A DNA stretch of 64,000 nucleotides from assembly GCA_017645645.1 (NCBI GenBank), contig JAGCOB010000024.1, positions 1 to 64,000 of the forward strand. The letters are read 5' to 3'. The translations under genes were made by a program, and so were the position numbers. Below, one piece after another: positions 1-7,877 of this stretch. Within the stretch, counting starts at the first letter, position 1. Each line of letters starts with the position of its first letter. The notes below the pieces were generated by a model. It did not search any database. It saw only the letters and a program-made list of their open reading frames with translations, and was not told the origin of the DNA. This DNA is from Prevotella sp. Lineage in GTDB: Bacteria > Bacteroidota > Bacteroidia > Bacteroidales > Bacteroidaceae.

Positions 1-1
1 C

Positions 2-1387
2 CTGAAGAACAACATCTTCGTTGACTGCGGTAAGAGTGCCGGTCAGGTTGTTGTCGGCTTCAACAAGGGCGGCACGAGTGCAAATCCTGTATGGGATGTT
101 GACGGCAACGTGTTCAACTACGATGGTGCCGACACGAGTGCTGACGAGGTTACGAAGGCAGGCAAGAAGGATGATGCTGACATCGTCAAGAACAGTTATG
201 CCGGTATCGTAACCTTCACTGATGCTGCTAACGGTGACTTCAACGGTGTTCTGTCATTAGCTTCTGGAGCAACAGCTCCTACCACAGCAATTGGTGACCC
301 ACGCTGGACTTTGACTGCTGCCGCTAGTTATACTATCACCATCGGTGACTGTATTGGTGGTACAGTGAAGTGTGACAAGCCTTATGCCGCTGAGGGAACC
401 AAGGTTTATGCAACCTTTACACCTGCTGAGGGCTATAGTCCTAGTGGTATTGTTCCAACCATCAAGAACGATGCTGGTGAGGATGTTACTAAGGACATTC
501 AATTTGATGAAGATGAAACTGGTTCTTACCTCCTCATGCCAGGCTTCAATATTACGGTATCTGTAGTATTCCAGCCACTGCCTAAGTTCTATATCTTTGG
601 TGATATGAACGGATGGGATCGTACCAAGATGATTGAGATGACCTATAATAAGGAGACAGATAAGTACGAGTATGAGTTTGCTCCTACTTCTACTGTTTAC
701 TTCGCATTCTCAGACAAGCAGTTAACTGCTGAAGAGGATGCTGCTGATCCTACTTGGAATATCTTTGACGCTACCAACCGCTATAGTCTTGGTCCATCCG
801 ATGTAGTTGCTACGCTGGGTGAAATCAAATCTCTTGTCAAGGGTCAAGGAGGTACTATCGTGATGACCAGGGTAAAGCAAGGTACTACTTACAAGATTTC
901 CGTAGAAAAGGACTTCAACGCTGTAACCTTTGAGGGTGAGGCTGCTCCAATACTTCCATATGTAGTTGCTGGTAGTAGTACAGAGCTCTTCGGAACAGCA
1001 TGGGATGCTTCAAATGAGGCTAATGCGATGACGCTGAATACAGAGACAGGTAAGTACGAGATCACGTACACTAATGTTACCTTGTCTGCTGGAGATATTT
1101 TGTACAAGATTGTGAAGGACGGCAGTACTTGGCTGCCAGCAGATAACAAGATTCTTAATATCCCGGCTGCTGGAACTTACGATGTAACCTTCACTATCGA
1201 TCCTGCTACCGATGAGATTACAGCTGTTGCTACTGTTGCTACTGGCATCTACAATATCTCTGTAGACGGTGCAGCTGCTGACATCTTCAGCGACGGCAAA
1301 CCAGTTTACAACCTGAGTGGACAGCGTGTCTTCAAGGGTTACAAGGGTGTCGCTATTAAGAACGGTCGTAAAATTGTGGTTAAGTAA
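2..1387 (+). CDS. C-terminal part of a DUF5123/SusF-like secreted glycan-associated protein (5' partial)
   Basis: The reading frame is open from the window edge (frame starting at base 2), so the true start lies upstream; 461 residues are visible. Residues 1-100 resemble the DUF5123 end of pectate-lyase-like Bacteroidales proteins (NNIFVDCGK near the start, GDPRWT near 100). Residues about 105-190 look like a small beta-sandwich repeat domain. Two SusE/SusF-like starch-binding-type modules follow, near 192 (YIFGDMNGWD) and near 314. The last 35 residues are a YNLSGQRV...GVAIKNGRKIVVK-like tail, seen on many secreted Prevotella proteins. It is probably an extracellular polysaccharide-binding or pectin-active protein. 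The start and any signal peptide are outside the window, and the binding target is unknown. It lies directly upstream of the pectin locus on the same strand, but two hairpins and a new promoter separate them. Confidence 0.7.
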   Translation: MKNNIFVDCGKSAGQVVVGFNKGGTSANPVWDVDGNVFNYDGADTSADEVTKAGKKDDADIVKNSYAGIVTFTDAANGDFNGVLSLASGATAPTTAIGDPRWTLTAAASYTITIGDCIGGTVKCDKPYAAEGTKVYATFTPAEGYSPSGIVPTIKNDAGEDVTKDIQFDEDETGSYLLMPGFNITVSVVFQPLPKFYIFGDMNGWDRTKMIEMTYNKETDKYEYEFAPTSTVYFAFSDKQLTAEEDAADPTWNIFDATNRYSLGPSDVVATLGEIKSLVKGQGGTIVMTRVKQGTTYKISVEKDFNAVTFEGEAAPILPYVVAGSSTELFGTAWDASNEANAMTLNTETGKYEITYTNVTLSAGDILYKIVKDGSTWLPADNKILNIPAAGTYDVTFTIDPATDEITAVATVATGIYNISVDGAAADIFSDGKPVYNLSGQRVFKGYKGVAIKNGRKIVVK

Positions 1388-1395
1388 AGAATGAC

Positions 1396-1416
1396 TTGTG
1401 AGACGCGGTCTCACAA
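1396..1416. other. Perfect 9-bp inverted repeat just after the stop codon
   Basis: TTGTGAGAC, a GCG loop, then GTCTCACAA, 8 nt after the TAA at 1385-1387. There is no T-run behind it, so it is more likely a 3'-end stabilising hairpin than a terminator by itself. Confidence 0.6.
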
Positions 1417-1428
1417 CACATAACAAAG

Positions 1429-1464
1429 AAGTGGCGGTAGCACAAGGCTGTCGCCACTTTTTTT
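1429..1464 (+). terminator. Intrinsic terminator after the first gene
   Basis: AAGTGGCG (1429-1436) pairs with CGCCACTT (1452-1459) and runs into seven T residues (1458-1464). A closely related hairpin recurs at 2229-2257 on the other side of the HEPN/MNT pair. Confidence 0.8.
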
Positions 1465-1473
1465 ATATGAAAG

Positions 1474-1505
1474 TTTGGAAGATAGGGAATAATTGTGTAT
1501 ATTTG
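1474..1505 (+). promoter_or_regulatory. Bacteroidetes promoter for the HEPN/MNT pair
   Basis: -33 box TTTG at 1474-1477, 20-nt spacer, -7 box TATATTTG at 1498-1505, 26 nt before the ATG at 1532. Confidence 0.75.
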
Positions 1506-1531
1506 CAACGTGAACAGGTTTGTAATATTCT

Positions 1532-1942
1532 ATGGCAAAAGAAGATGTTGTTAAGAAATGGCTTGATATAGTAGGGCAGGATATAGAGGTTGCGATATTA
1601 AACCATAACAACGGTTATTGGTTATATGCAGCCTTTTTGTGCCATCAGGCTTTAGAAAAGGCCCTGAAAGCTTATTGGGTAGGTACTCATGAGGAGGATC
1701 CCCCTTTTACTCATAGCCATACACGCTTACTCAATGGATGTGGTCTGATTGATAAATTGAGTGACGAACAGTTGCGTTTTATAACTCTGATTGAGCCAAT
1801 GTATATTGAGGCTCGTTATCCAGAACAGAAATTGGATGTGGCAAAGATGCTTAACAAAGAATCAAGCCAATATATTTTGACTAAAACTAAAGAACTGATA
1901 CAATGGATAGAGAATCTCCTCTCAGTTTCAATGAGGCCCTGA
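1532..1942 (+). CDS. HEPN domain protein (HepT-like partner of MNT)
   Basis: A 136-residue all-helical HEPN protein of the kind paired with a minimal nucleotidyltransferase. The core is WLYAAFLCHQALEKALKAYWV (residues about 29-49), followed by THSHTRLL and a typical IEARYPE stretch. In HEPN/MNT toxin-antitoxin systems the HEPN partner is usually an RNase toxin that the MNT protein neutralises, in some cases by adding AMP. The catalytic RX4-6H motif of RNase-active HEPN proteins is not visible here, so this copy may be a non-nucleolytic HEPN or the TTHA/HI0074-like structural type. The next gene overlaps its 3' end by 40 nt, so the two are translated from one mRNA. It is expressed from its own consensus promoter. 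Confidence 0.85.
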   Translation: MAKEDVVKKWLDIVGQDIEVAILNHNNGYWLYAAFLCHQALEKALKAYWVGTHEEDPPFTHSHTRLLNGCGLIDKLSDEQLRFITLIEPMYIEARYPEQKLDVAKMLNKESSQYILTKTKELIQWIENLLSVSMRP

Positions 1943-2223
1943 ATATTGTAAAGGCATATAAACAGGTTATCAAGGCTCGTTATCGAAATGAGCCTAAGGT
2001 CTTTATGTATGGTTCATACGCCAAAGGTAATGCCAATCGGGATAGTGATATCGATGTGGCAGTTATAGTGGCTGAAGGTGAAATCGTCAACAAATGGGAA
2101 CAGTGGGCTGACCTGTGGGAGGATATTAGGAAAGTAAGTGTCTTGATAGAGCCTGTGCTTTTAGAAGAAAAAGAGGATTCTATGCTATATCGAGAAATCA
2201 TGCGATCAGGCATAGCTGCATAA
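1903..2223 (+). CDS. MNT-type minimal nucleotidyltransferase (MntA-like antitoxin)
   Basis: A 106-residue nucleotidyltransferase of the polymerase-beta superfamily. The signature GSYAKGNANRDSDIDVAV lies at about residues 36-53 and supplies the G-S...D-x-D metal-binding pattern. Members paired with HEPN proteins transfer AMP or another nucleotide to the partner. The ATG at 1903 lies inside the HEPN gene in another frame (40-nt overlap), which argues for translational coupling and fixed stoichiometry. The HEPN-first order is usual for the family. A GTGGCG-type hairpin follows the stop. Neighbours on both sides are carbohydrate genes, so this is a small inserted accessory module. Confidence 0.88.
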   Translation: MDRESPLSFNEALNIVKAYKQVIKARYRNEPKVFMYGSYAKGNANRDSDIDVAVIVAEGEIVNKWEQWADLWEDIRKVSVLIEPVLLEEKEDSMLYREIMRSGIAA

Positions 2224-2228
2224 TTCCA

Positions 2229-2257
2229 AGTGGCGATGGCGTAAGGCTGTCGCCACT
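2229..2257. terminator. Hairpin after MNT, related to the one at 1429-1459
   Basis: AGTGGCGA (2229-2236) pairs with TCGCCACT (2250-2257); the loop shares the AAGGC core of the upstream copy. No clear T-run follows. No TAnnTTTG promoter was found between here and the operon start at 2285. Confidence 0.6.
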
Positions 2258-2284
2258 GTCAAATAAAATAAAACTACTTAAACT

Positions 2285-5200
2285 ATGTACAAGCGAAAAC
2301 TGCTAATTTTTGTATGGGCATGGTGTCTGACGCTTTCTGTAGGGGCGAAGGATATCTATGTGTCGACATCTTTCCACGAGCCTGCCACGGAGGGGCTTCG
2401 CTTCATATACAGTTACGATGGTGTGAAGTGGGACTCCATCCAGGGGGTATTCCTGCGTCCGGAAGTGGGAACGCAGAAGGTGATGCGTGATCCCTCTGTC
2501 GTGAAAGGTCCTGACGGCACGTTCCATCTGGTATGGACCAGTTCATGGCGTGGCGACCGTGGCTTCGGATATGCCTCGTCAAAGGATTTGATTCACTGGA
2601 CCCCTCAGCGTTTTATCAATACGGGGATGGAGGAATCGACGGTGAACACATGGGCACCAGAACTGTTCTATGATGATGTGAAGAAACAGTATATGATCGT
2701 ATGGGCATCCTGTGTACCAGGCAAGTTCCCGGACTATCAGGAGGATCATAAGAACAACCACCGCCTGTATTATATGACGACGAAGGATTTCAAGTCGTTC
2801 TCAAAGGCACAACTCTTCTATGACCCTGGTTTCAGTGCTATCGATGCGACCCTCATCAAATTACCCGAGGGTACAGCGGTAGCAAACTCTACACTCTACA
2901 CTCTAAACTCTAAACTGTCCTACGTCATGGTGGTGAAGGACAACTCCCGTCCTATGCGGAATATCAAAGTAGCCTTCGGCAAGTCGCCTTACGGTCCGTG
3001 GAGTTCAGCTTCGGAGCCTTTCACGGAGTCGTTTACGGAAGGACCGTCAACGGCAAAGGTCGGTGACTGGTGGTATATCTACTACGACAGCTACCGTTAT
3101 AAGATCTATGGTGCCCACCGTACCAAGGACTTCAAGACCTTCCAAGACCAGACGGGTAGTGTCAGCTTCCCCGTAGGACATAAGCACGGAACGGTGTTCA
3201 TGGCGGACGAGCAACTGGTGGAGGGACTCATCAAATACAACCGTGACGTGGTACACTATAGCGGAAAGACCATCGCCCGTCCGGAAAGGCATGACGGAGG
3301 ACTGAAACCTGTCGTCGGTGTGCATACCATCCAGACGATGCGAGGGGCGACACCATGGACCTATAATCACCAACCGATGATGGCGTATTGGAACGGTAAG
3401 TTCTATATGCATTATCTGACTGATCCCCGTCATGAGCATGAGGCTCCCGGCAAGACGATGTTGCAGACCTCGGACGACGGCTATACATGGAGTGACCCTG
3501 TGGAACTGTTTCCGGAATATAACGTCCCAGAGGGATGGACCAAGGAAGGCAGGGACTTCCCACCTGCCCACAACTTGAAGGCGGTGATGCACCAAAGGGT
3601 GGGGTGGTATGTCTATAGAGGTAAGATGTCTGAGGTAAAAGGTGAGAGGTTGTTGGCTGTAGGTAACTATGGCATCTGTCTGACCATCAAGGATGATCCG
3701 AATGACGGCAACGGTATCGGCAGGGTGGTCCGTGAGATCAGGAAAGACGGTACCTTCGGACCTATCTACTTCATCTACTATAACCACGGCTTCAGTGAGA
3801 AGAATACGGACTATCCGTATTATAAGAAATCGAAGGACAAGGGTTTCGTGGCTGCCGTCGATGCCATGCTTGCCGACCCCATGCAGCGGATGCAGTGGGT
3901 GGAGGAGGCAGACCGTAACGATCCTATCATACCATTGAACAAGCCCTATAAGGCATTTAGTGGCTATACACTGCCTGACGGTCGTAAGGTGGCTTTGTGG
4001 AAACATGCCGTCACGAGTCTGTCTGCTGACGGTGGTCATACCTGGCGACAGGTTGATATCAATGGGAAGTTAGGGTGTGACCGTGCCCCCGGTTTCGTCA
4101 ATTCGAATGCGAAGATATGGGGACAGCGGTTGTCGGACGGTACCTATGCCACCGTCTATAACCCCTCGGAATACCGTTGGCCTCTCGCTATCTCACTCAG
4201 TAAGGACGGACTGGAGTATACAACCCTCTCACTGATTCATGGTGAGGTGACGCCCCTCCGTCATGGCGGTCAGTATAAGAGTTATGGTCCGCAATATGTC
4301 CGAGGCATTCAGGAGGGTAATGGCATCCCTAAAGACAGTGACTTATGGGTTACCTATTCCAATGATAAGGAGGATATGTGGGTGAGCCGCATCCCGGTAC
4401 CCGTGAGACTGGACGCTACCACCCACTCGAAACCCTTCCCACAGACAGGGGAGCTTGCCGCACTCACTGACTGGAACCTGTATGTGCCTCGTCAGTGTCC
4501 CGTCGTCCTGAAGAACGGATGGCTGAACCTCTACGACAGTGACCCTTATGACTATGCCAAGGCGGAGCGTCTGATTCCCCATACCAAGGAATTGGAGGTG
4601 GCGTTTGACTTGATTATCGGTCAGGATGACCAAGGTGAACTGGATATTGAGTTTGTTGACGATGGCGGTAATGTGTGCTCCCGTATCGTGGTTGACTCCA
4701 CGGGAACAATCCGTGTGAAGGGTGGTGCCAGATATGGTACCCTGTTGAGGAACTACAAGCCAGGGATGGAGTATCATATCCGTGCCTTGCTATCCACCTC
4801 CCTGCATCGTGCCGCTTACGAGATCAGTTATGTAGGTCATACAGACGTGATAGGGAGATGCGAGCGACAGTTTGACACTCCTGTGGAGAGCATCAGCCGT
4901 ATCGTGTTCCGTACGGGTCCTCTCTTCGACAGACCTGATATCAACACCCCTGCCGACCAGGACTTTGACATGCCTCGTGCCGACGAGCTCGACAATGAGG
5001 CGGGCTTCCATATCGCCAATGTCATCTCCCGTCCTGTTGACGGTAGTGTTACTGCCGTCCTCGACTATGACGACTATGCGCACTATGCCGACTATTTCAA
5101 TACGATGGAGGACGAGAATATCGTCACCACCATCCCCAATGCACAATCGTCAGCATGGATGCGTGAGAATATTCCCTTGTTTGACTGTCCGCAGGAGAAC

Positions 5201-6508
5201 TTCCGTGAGATGTATTATTATCGCTGGTGGACCTTGCGTAAGCATATCAAGAGGACTCCCGTGGGCTATGGCATGACGGAGTTCCTTGTGCAACGCTCCT
5301 ATGCCGACCGTTATAACCTCATTGCCTGTGCCATCGGTCACCATATCATGGAGAGCCGCTGGTTGCGTGACACTACCTATCTGCACCAGATACTCCGTAC
5401 CTGGTATTATGGTAATGACGGACAACCGATGACGAAGATGAATAAGTTCTCGTCATGGAACCCTGCCGCCGTACTGGAGATGTGGAAGGTTCAAGGGGAT
5501 ACGACCTTTATGCTGGGACTGAAGCCACGACTGGAAGAGGAGTATGCACGCTGGGAGCGTACCAACCGTCTTGCCAATGGACTCTACTGGCAGGGTGACG
5601 TACAGGACGGTATGGAGGAGAGTATCAGTGGTGGTCGTAAGAAACAGTATGCCCGTCCGACGATTAACAGCTATATGTTCGGCAATGCCAAGGCACTGTC
5701 GTTTATGAATAGTCTGACAGGTGAGACTTCCAAGGTGAGGGTCTATCAGCAGAAAGCGGATACCATCAAGAACCTCATCGAGACGAAGCTATGGAATGAG
5801 CAACAACAGTTCTTTGAGACCCATCGTGGTGACTCGTCAGCGAATGTCCGTGAGGCAATAGGCTATATCCCCTGGTACTTTAACCTGCCGGCTAACGGCT
5901 CGAAATATGAGGTCGCCTGGCAACAGCTCCTTGACGAGAAGGGATTCTCCGCACCATACGGTCTGACGACAGCAGAGCGTCGTCATCCGCTCTTCCGCAG
6001 CCACGGCTTCGGAAAGTGTGAGTGGGACGGTGCCATCTGGCCTTTCGCCACCTCACAGACACTGACGGCATTGGCAAACTATATTGAGCATGGACATACT
6101 TCATTTATCAATACCTTCTTCCGGCAGATGGAACTGTATGTGGAGTCACAGCATCACCGTGGACGACCATATATCGGAGAGTATCTCGATGAGACGAACG
6201 GTGCGTGGCTGATGGGTGACCGTGAGCGGAGTCGTTATTATAACCACTCCACCTTTAACGATCTGATGATTACAGGTATCTGTGGACTCCGTCCGCAACA
6301 GGATGGTAGTATCGTGGTGAACCCACTCGTGCCGCAGGACAAATGGGACTACTTCTGTCTGGACGGTATCCGTTATCGTGGTCATATCCTCACCATCCTC
6401 TGGGACAAGGACGGACAGCGTTATCACCAGGGAACAGGTCTTACCTTGATGGTAGACGGTAAGGTGGTGGCTCATCGTAAAGACATAGGTTTATTAAAAT
6501 ATGAATGA
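2285..6508 (+). CDS. Triple-domain glycoside hydrolase: GH43-like + GH143-like propeller + GH142-like (alpha/alpha)6
   Basis: 1407 residues with a signal peptide ending near SVGA. Residues about 20-325 form a GH43-type five-bladed propeller with the catalytic carboxylates visible: RDPS near 68, IDAT near 186, TEGPS near 251. Residues about 335-725 form a second, sialidase-like propeller. A jelly-roll domain (about 725-905) and a C-terminal helical barrel (about 960-1370; FGKCEWDGAIWPF, EYLDETNGAW) follow. The second and third parts match the layout of B. thetaiotaomicron BT1020, where GH143 releases Dha and GH142 releases beta-L-arabinofuranose from RG-II. The N-terminal GH43 part is extra and may remove arabinose or xylose. 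It is the first gene of the operon and overlaps the next by 8 nt. A heptamer tract lies at 2884-2918. Family numbers for the last two domains are by resemblance from memory. Confidence 0.72.
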   Translation: MYKRKLLIFVWAWCLTLSVGAKDIYVSTSFHEPATEGLRFIYSYDGVKWDSIQGVFLRPEVGTQKVMRDPSVVKGPDGTFHLVWTSSWRGDRGFGYASSKDLIHWTPQRFINTGMEESTVNTWAPELFYDDVKKQYMIVWASCVPGKFPDYQEDHKNNHRLYYMTTKDFKSFSKAQLFYDPGFSAIDATLIKLPEGTAVANSTLYTLNSKLSYVMVVKDNSRPMRNIKVAFGKSPYGPWSSASEPFTESFTEGPSTAKVGDWWYIYYDSYRYKIYGAHRTKDFKTFQDQTGSVSFPVGHKHGTVFMADEQLVEGLIKYNRDVVHYSGKTIARPERHDGGLKPVVGVHTIQTMRGATPWTYNHQPMMAYWNGKFYMHYLTDPRHEHEAPGKTMLQTSDDGYTWSDPVELFPEYNVPEGWTKEGRDFPPAHNLKAVMHQRVGWYVYRGKMSEVKGERLLAVGNYGICLTIKDDPNDGNGIGRVVREIRKDGTFGPIYFIYYNHGFSEKNTDYPYYKKSKDKGFVAAVDAMLADPMQRMQWVEEADRNDPIIPLNKPYKAFSGYTLPDGRKVALWKHAVTSLSADGGHTWRQVDINGKLGCDRAPGFVNSNAKIWGQRLSDGTYATVYNPSEYRWPLAISLSKDGLEYTTLSLIHGEVTPLRHGGQYKSYGPQYVRGIQEGNGIPKDSDLWVTYSNDKEDMWVSRIPVPVRLDATTHSKPFPQTGELAALTDWNLYVPRQCPVVLKNGWLNLYDSDPYDYAKAERLIPHTKELEVAFDLIIGQDDQGELDIEFVDDGGNVCSRIVVDSTGTIRVKGGARYGTLLRNYKPGMEYHIRALLSTSLHRAAYEISYVGHTDVIGRCERQFDTPVESISRIVFRTGPLFDRPDINTPADQDFDMPRADELDNEAGFHIANVISRPVDGSVTAVLDYDDYAHYADYFNTMEDENIVTTIPNAQSSAWMRENIPLFDCPQENFREMYYYRWWTLRKHIKRTPVGYGMTEFLVQRSYADRYNLIACAIGHHIMESRWLRDTTYLHQILRTWYYGNDGQPMTKMNKFSSWNPAAVLEMWKVQGDTTFMLGLKPRLEEEYARWERTNRLANGLYWQGDVQDGMEESISGGRKKQYARPTINSYMFGNAKALSFMNSLTGETSKVRVYQQKADTIKNLIETKLWNEQQQFFETHRGDSSANVREAIGYIPWYFNLPANGSKYEVAWQQLLDEKGFSAPYGLTTAERRHPLFRSHGFGKCEWDGAIWPFATSQTLTALANYIEHGHTSFINTFFRQMELYVESQHHRGRPYIGEYLDETNGAWLMGDRERSRYYNHSTFNDLMITGICGLRPQQDGSIVVNPLVPQDKWDYFCLDGIRYRGHILTILWDKDGQRYHQGTGLTLMVDGKVVAHRKDIGLLKYE
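2884..2918 (+). repeat. Heptamer tract T1, five units, inside the GH43 domain
   Basis: Units AAACTCT, ACACTCT, ACACTCT, AAACTCT, AAACTGT. It encodes NSTLYTLNSKLS-like residues in a stretch that is otherwise ordinary GH43 sequence. Confidence 0.85.
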
Positions 6509-7877
6509 TATGAAGAAATACATGTGGAGGGCAGTAGGAATCCTATTTCTTACTTCTTACCTCTTACCTCTTACTTCTCAAGCACAAACCTACGAGAATC
6601 AGTTCCGCCGTCCAGTGAGTGACGTGATGCGGGATGTGGCAAAACGCTTTGACGTGAGGTTCAAGTTCGATGCGAATGTCGATACAGCAGGTGTGACACT
6701 GATGTATGCCGACTTCCGTATCCGTCCGTATTCGCTGGAGCAGACACTCGATAATATCTGTAAGTATTTCGACTGGAACTGGTGGAAACAGTCTGGCAAC
6801 CTCTATAAGATCAAACGCTATGAGTATCCCCGTCGTCATGAGGACGAGGGACGACAGATGCTCGACTACCTGTCCACCTTATATAATAATAAGGTGGAGT
6901 GGGAGGCTCGGCGAGACAGTCTTCGTCGTGAGGTACGCCAGCGTCTGGAACTGGATGCCTTCCTTGACTCATGTGTGTTGGTGAAGAATAAGAAAGGACA
7001 GATGGAACGCCCTGTGATTCTCTCTAAGATCCGTAAGCATGACGGTTATACCACGCAGAACATCTGTATAGAGCTGACACCAGGGCAGCATCTGTTTGGA
7101 ACGATTTATGCTCCGAGTACTCAGAGTTCTCGGAGTACTCAGAGTTCTCTGAAGCATGCACTCATCATCTGTCCCGATGGTCATTGGCCTATGCGCTATC
7201 GAAAGGACGAACAACAGCGACTGGGTACACTCGCACGGATGGGTGCCATCTGTGTCGACTTTGATCTGTATGGCTGGGGAGAGTCTGAGAAAGAGGTAGG
7301 TGCTGAGGCTCATCATACCAGTCGTGCGCATGTCTATCAGGCAGCCTGCGGCTATATCCTCCTTGACTGGATGTTGAAAAACCGCAAGGATATCGACCCG
7401 GAAAGAGTGGGGGTGATGGGAGGCTCAGGAGGAGGTACCCATACTGTCCTGCTGTCCCTGTTGGATGAACGGGTGACGGCATCGGCTCCCGTGGTGCATC
7501 TCGCCTCACACTTTGACGGCGGCTGCCCTTGTGAGAGTGGTAAACCCGTACAGCTTGCCGCTGGTGGAACCTGTGAACCGGAACTTGCTGCCGTCATGGC
7601 TCCTAAACCGATGCTCATCGTCTCTGACGGAGGAGACTGGACATCGTCCGTTCCTACTCTTGAGTTCCCTTATCTGCAACGTATCTATGGCTTCTATGGT
7701 GCCCAAGACCAGGTGCGTAATGTCCACCTGCCCGATGAGCGTCATGACTTCGGGAAGAACAAACGTCAGGCGGTCTATGACTTCTTTATCGATGTCTTCC
7801 ACCTCGACCGTTCCATGCTTGACGAGAGTAAGGTGACGATAGAACCGGACGAGCAACTCAAATCTCTCTACAAATGA
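6501..7877 (+). CDS. CE19-like pectin methylesterase (alpha/beta hydrolase with STN-like N-terminus)
   Basis: 458 residues; the signal peptide ends near SQAQ. Residues about 30-100 resemble a secretin/TonB short N-terminal (STN) domain, an odd addition for an esterase. The rest is an alpha/beta hydrolase. The nucleophile elbow GGSGGG puts Ser309 in place, and the catalytic His is probably His415 (DERHDF). The combination matches B. thetaiotaomicron BT1017, founder of CE19, a methylesterase acting on the RG-II homogalacturonan backbone. It overlaps the upstream gene by 8 nt and the downstream ATG by 4 nt. A heptamer tract (6549-6576) encodes the signal-peptide core, and a 9-nt repeat (7115-7150) is inserted near residue 210. 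An acetylesterase role cannot be excluded. Confidence 0.75.
   Translation: MNDMKKYMWRAVGILFLTSYLLPLTSQAQTYENQFRRPVSDVMRDVAKRFDVRFKFDANVDTAGVTLMYADFRIRPYSLEQTLDNICKYFDWNWWKQSGNLYKIKRYEYPRRHEDEGRQMLDYLSTLYNNKVEWEARRDSLRREVRQRLELDAFLDSCVLVKNKKGQMERPVILSKIRKHDGYTTQNICIELTPGQHLFGTIYAPSTQSSRSTQSSLKHALIICPDGHWPMRYRKDEQQRLGTLARMGAICVDFDLYGWGESEKEVGAEAHHTSRAHVYQAACGYILLDWMLKNRKDIDPERVGVMGGSGGGTHTVLLSLLDERVTASAPVVHLASHFDGGCPCESGKPVQLAAGGTCEPELAAVMAPKPMLIVSDGGDWTSSVPTLEFPYLQRIYGFYGAQDQVRNVHLPDERHDFGKNKRQAVYDFFIDVFHLDRSMLDESKVTIEPDEQLKSLYK
6549..6576 (+). repeat. Heptamer tract T2, four units, inside a signal peptide
   Basis: CTTACTT, CTTACCT, CTTACCT, CTTACTT; encodes the hydrophobic LTSYLLPLTS core of the CE19-like signal peptide. 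Confidence 0.85.
7115..7150 (+). repeat. 9-nt tandem repeat T3, four units
   Basis: GAGTACTCA and GAGTTCTCG alternate (ABAB). Being a multiple of three, it adds STQSSRSTQSS without changing frame, on a loop ahead of the alpha/beta-hydrolase core. Confidence 0.85.

Noticed and set aside
1903-1942. Sequencing frameshift joining HEPN and MNT
   Set aside because: Both domains are complete by themselves; overlapping HEPN/MNT genes are usual.
6501-6508. Frameshift or gene fusion between overlapping pectin genes
   Set aside because: Each gene has its own signal peptide at the start; overlaps are ordinary translational coupling.
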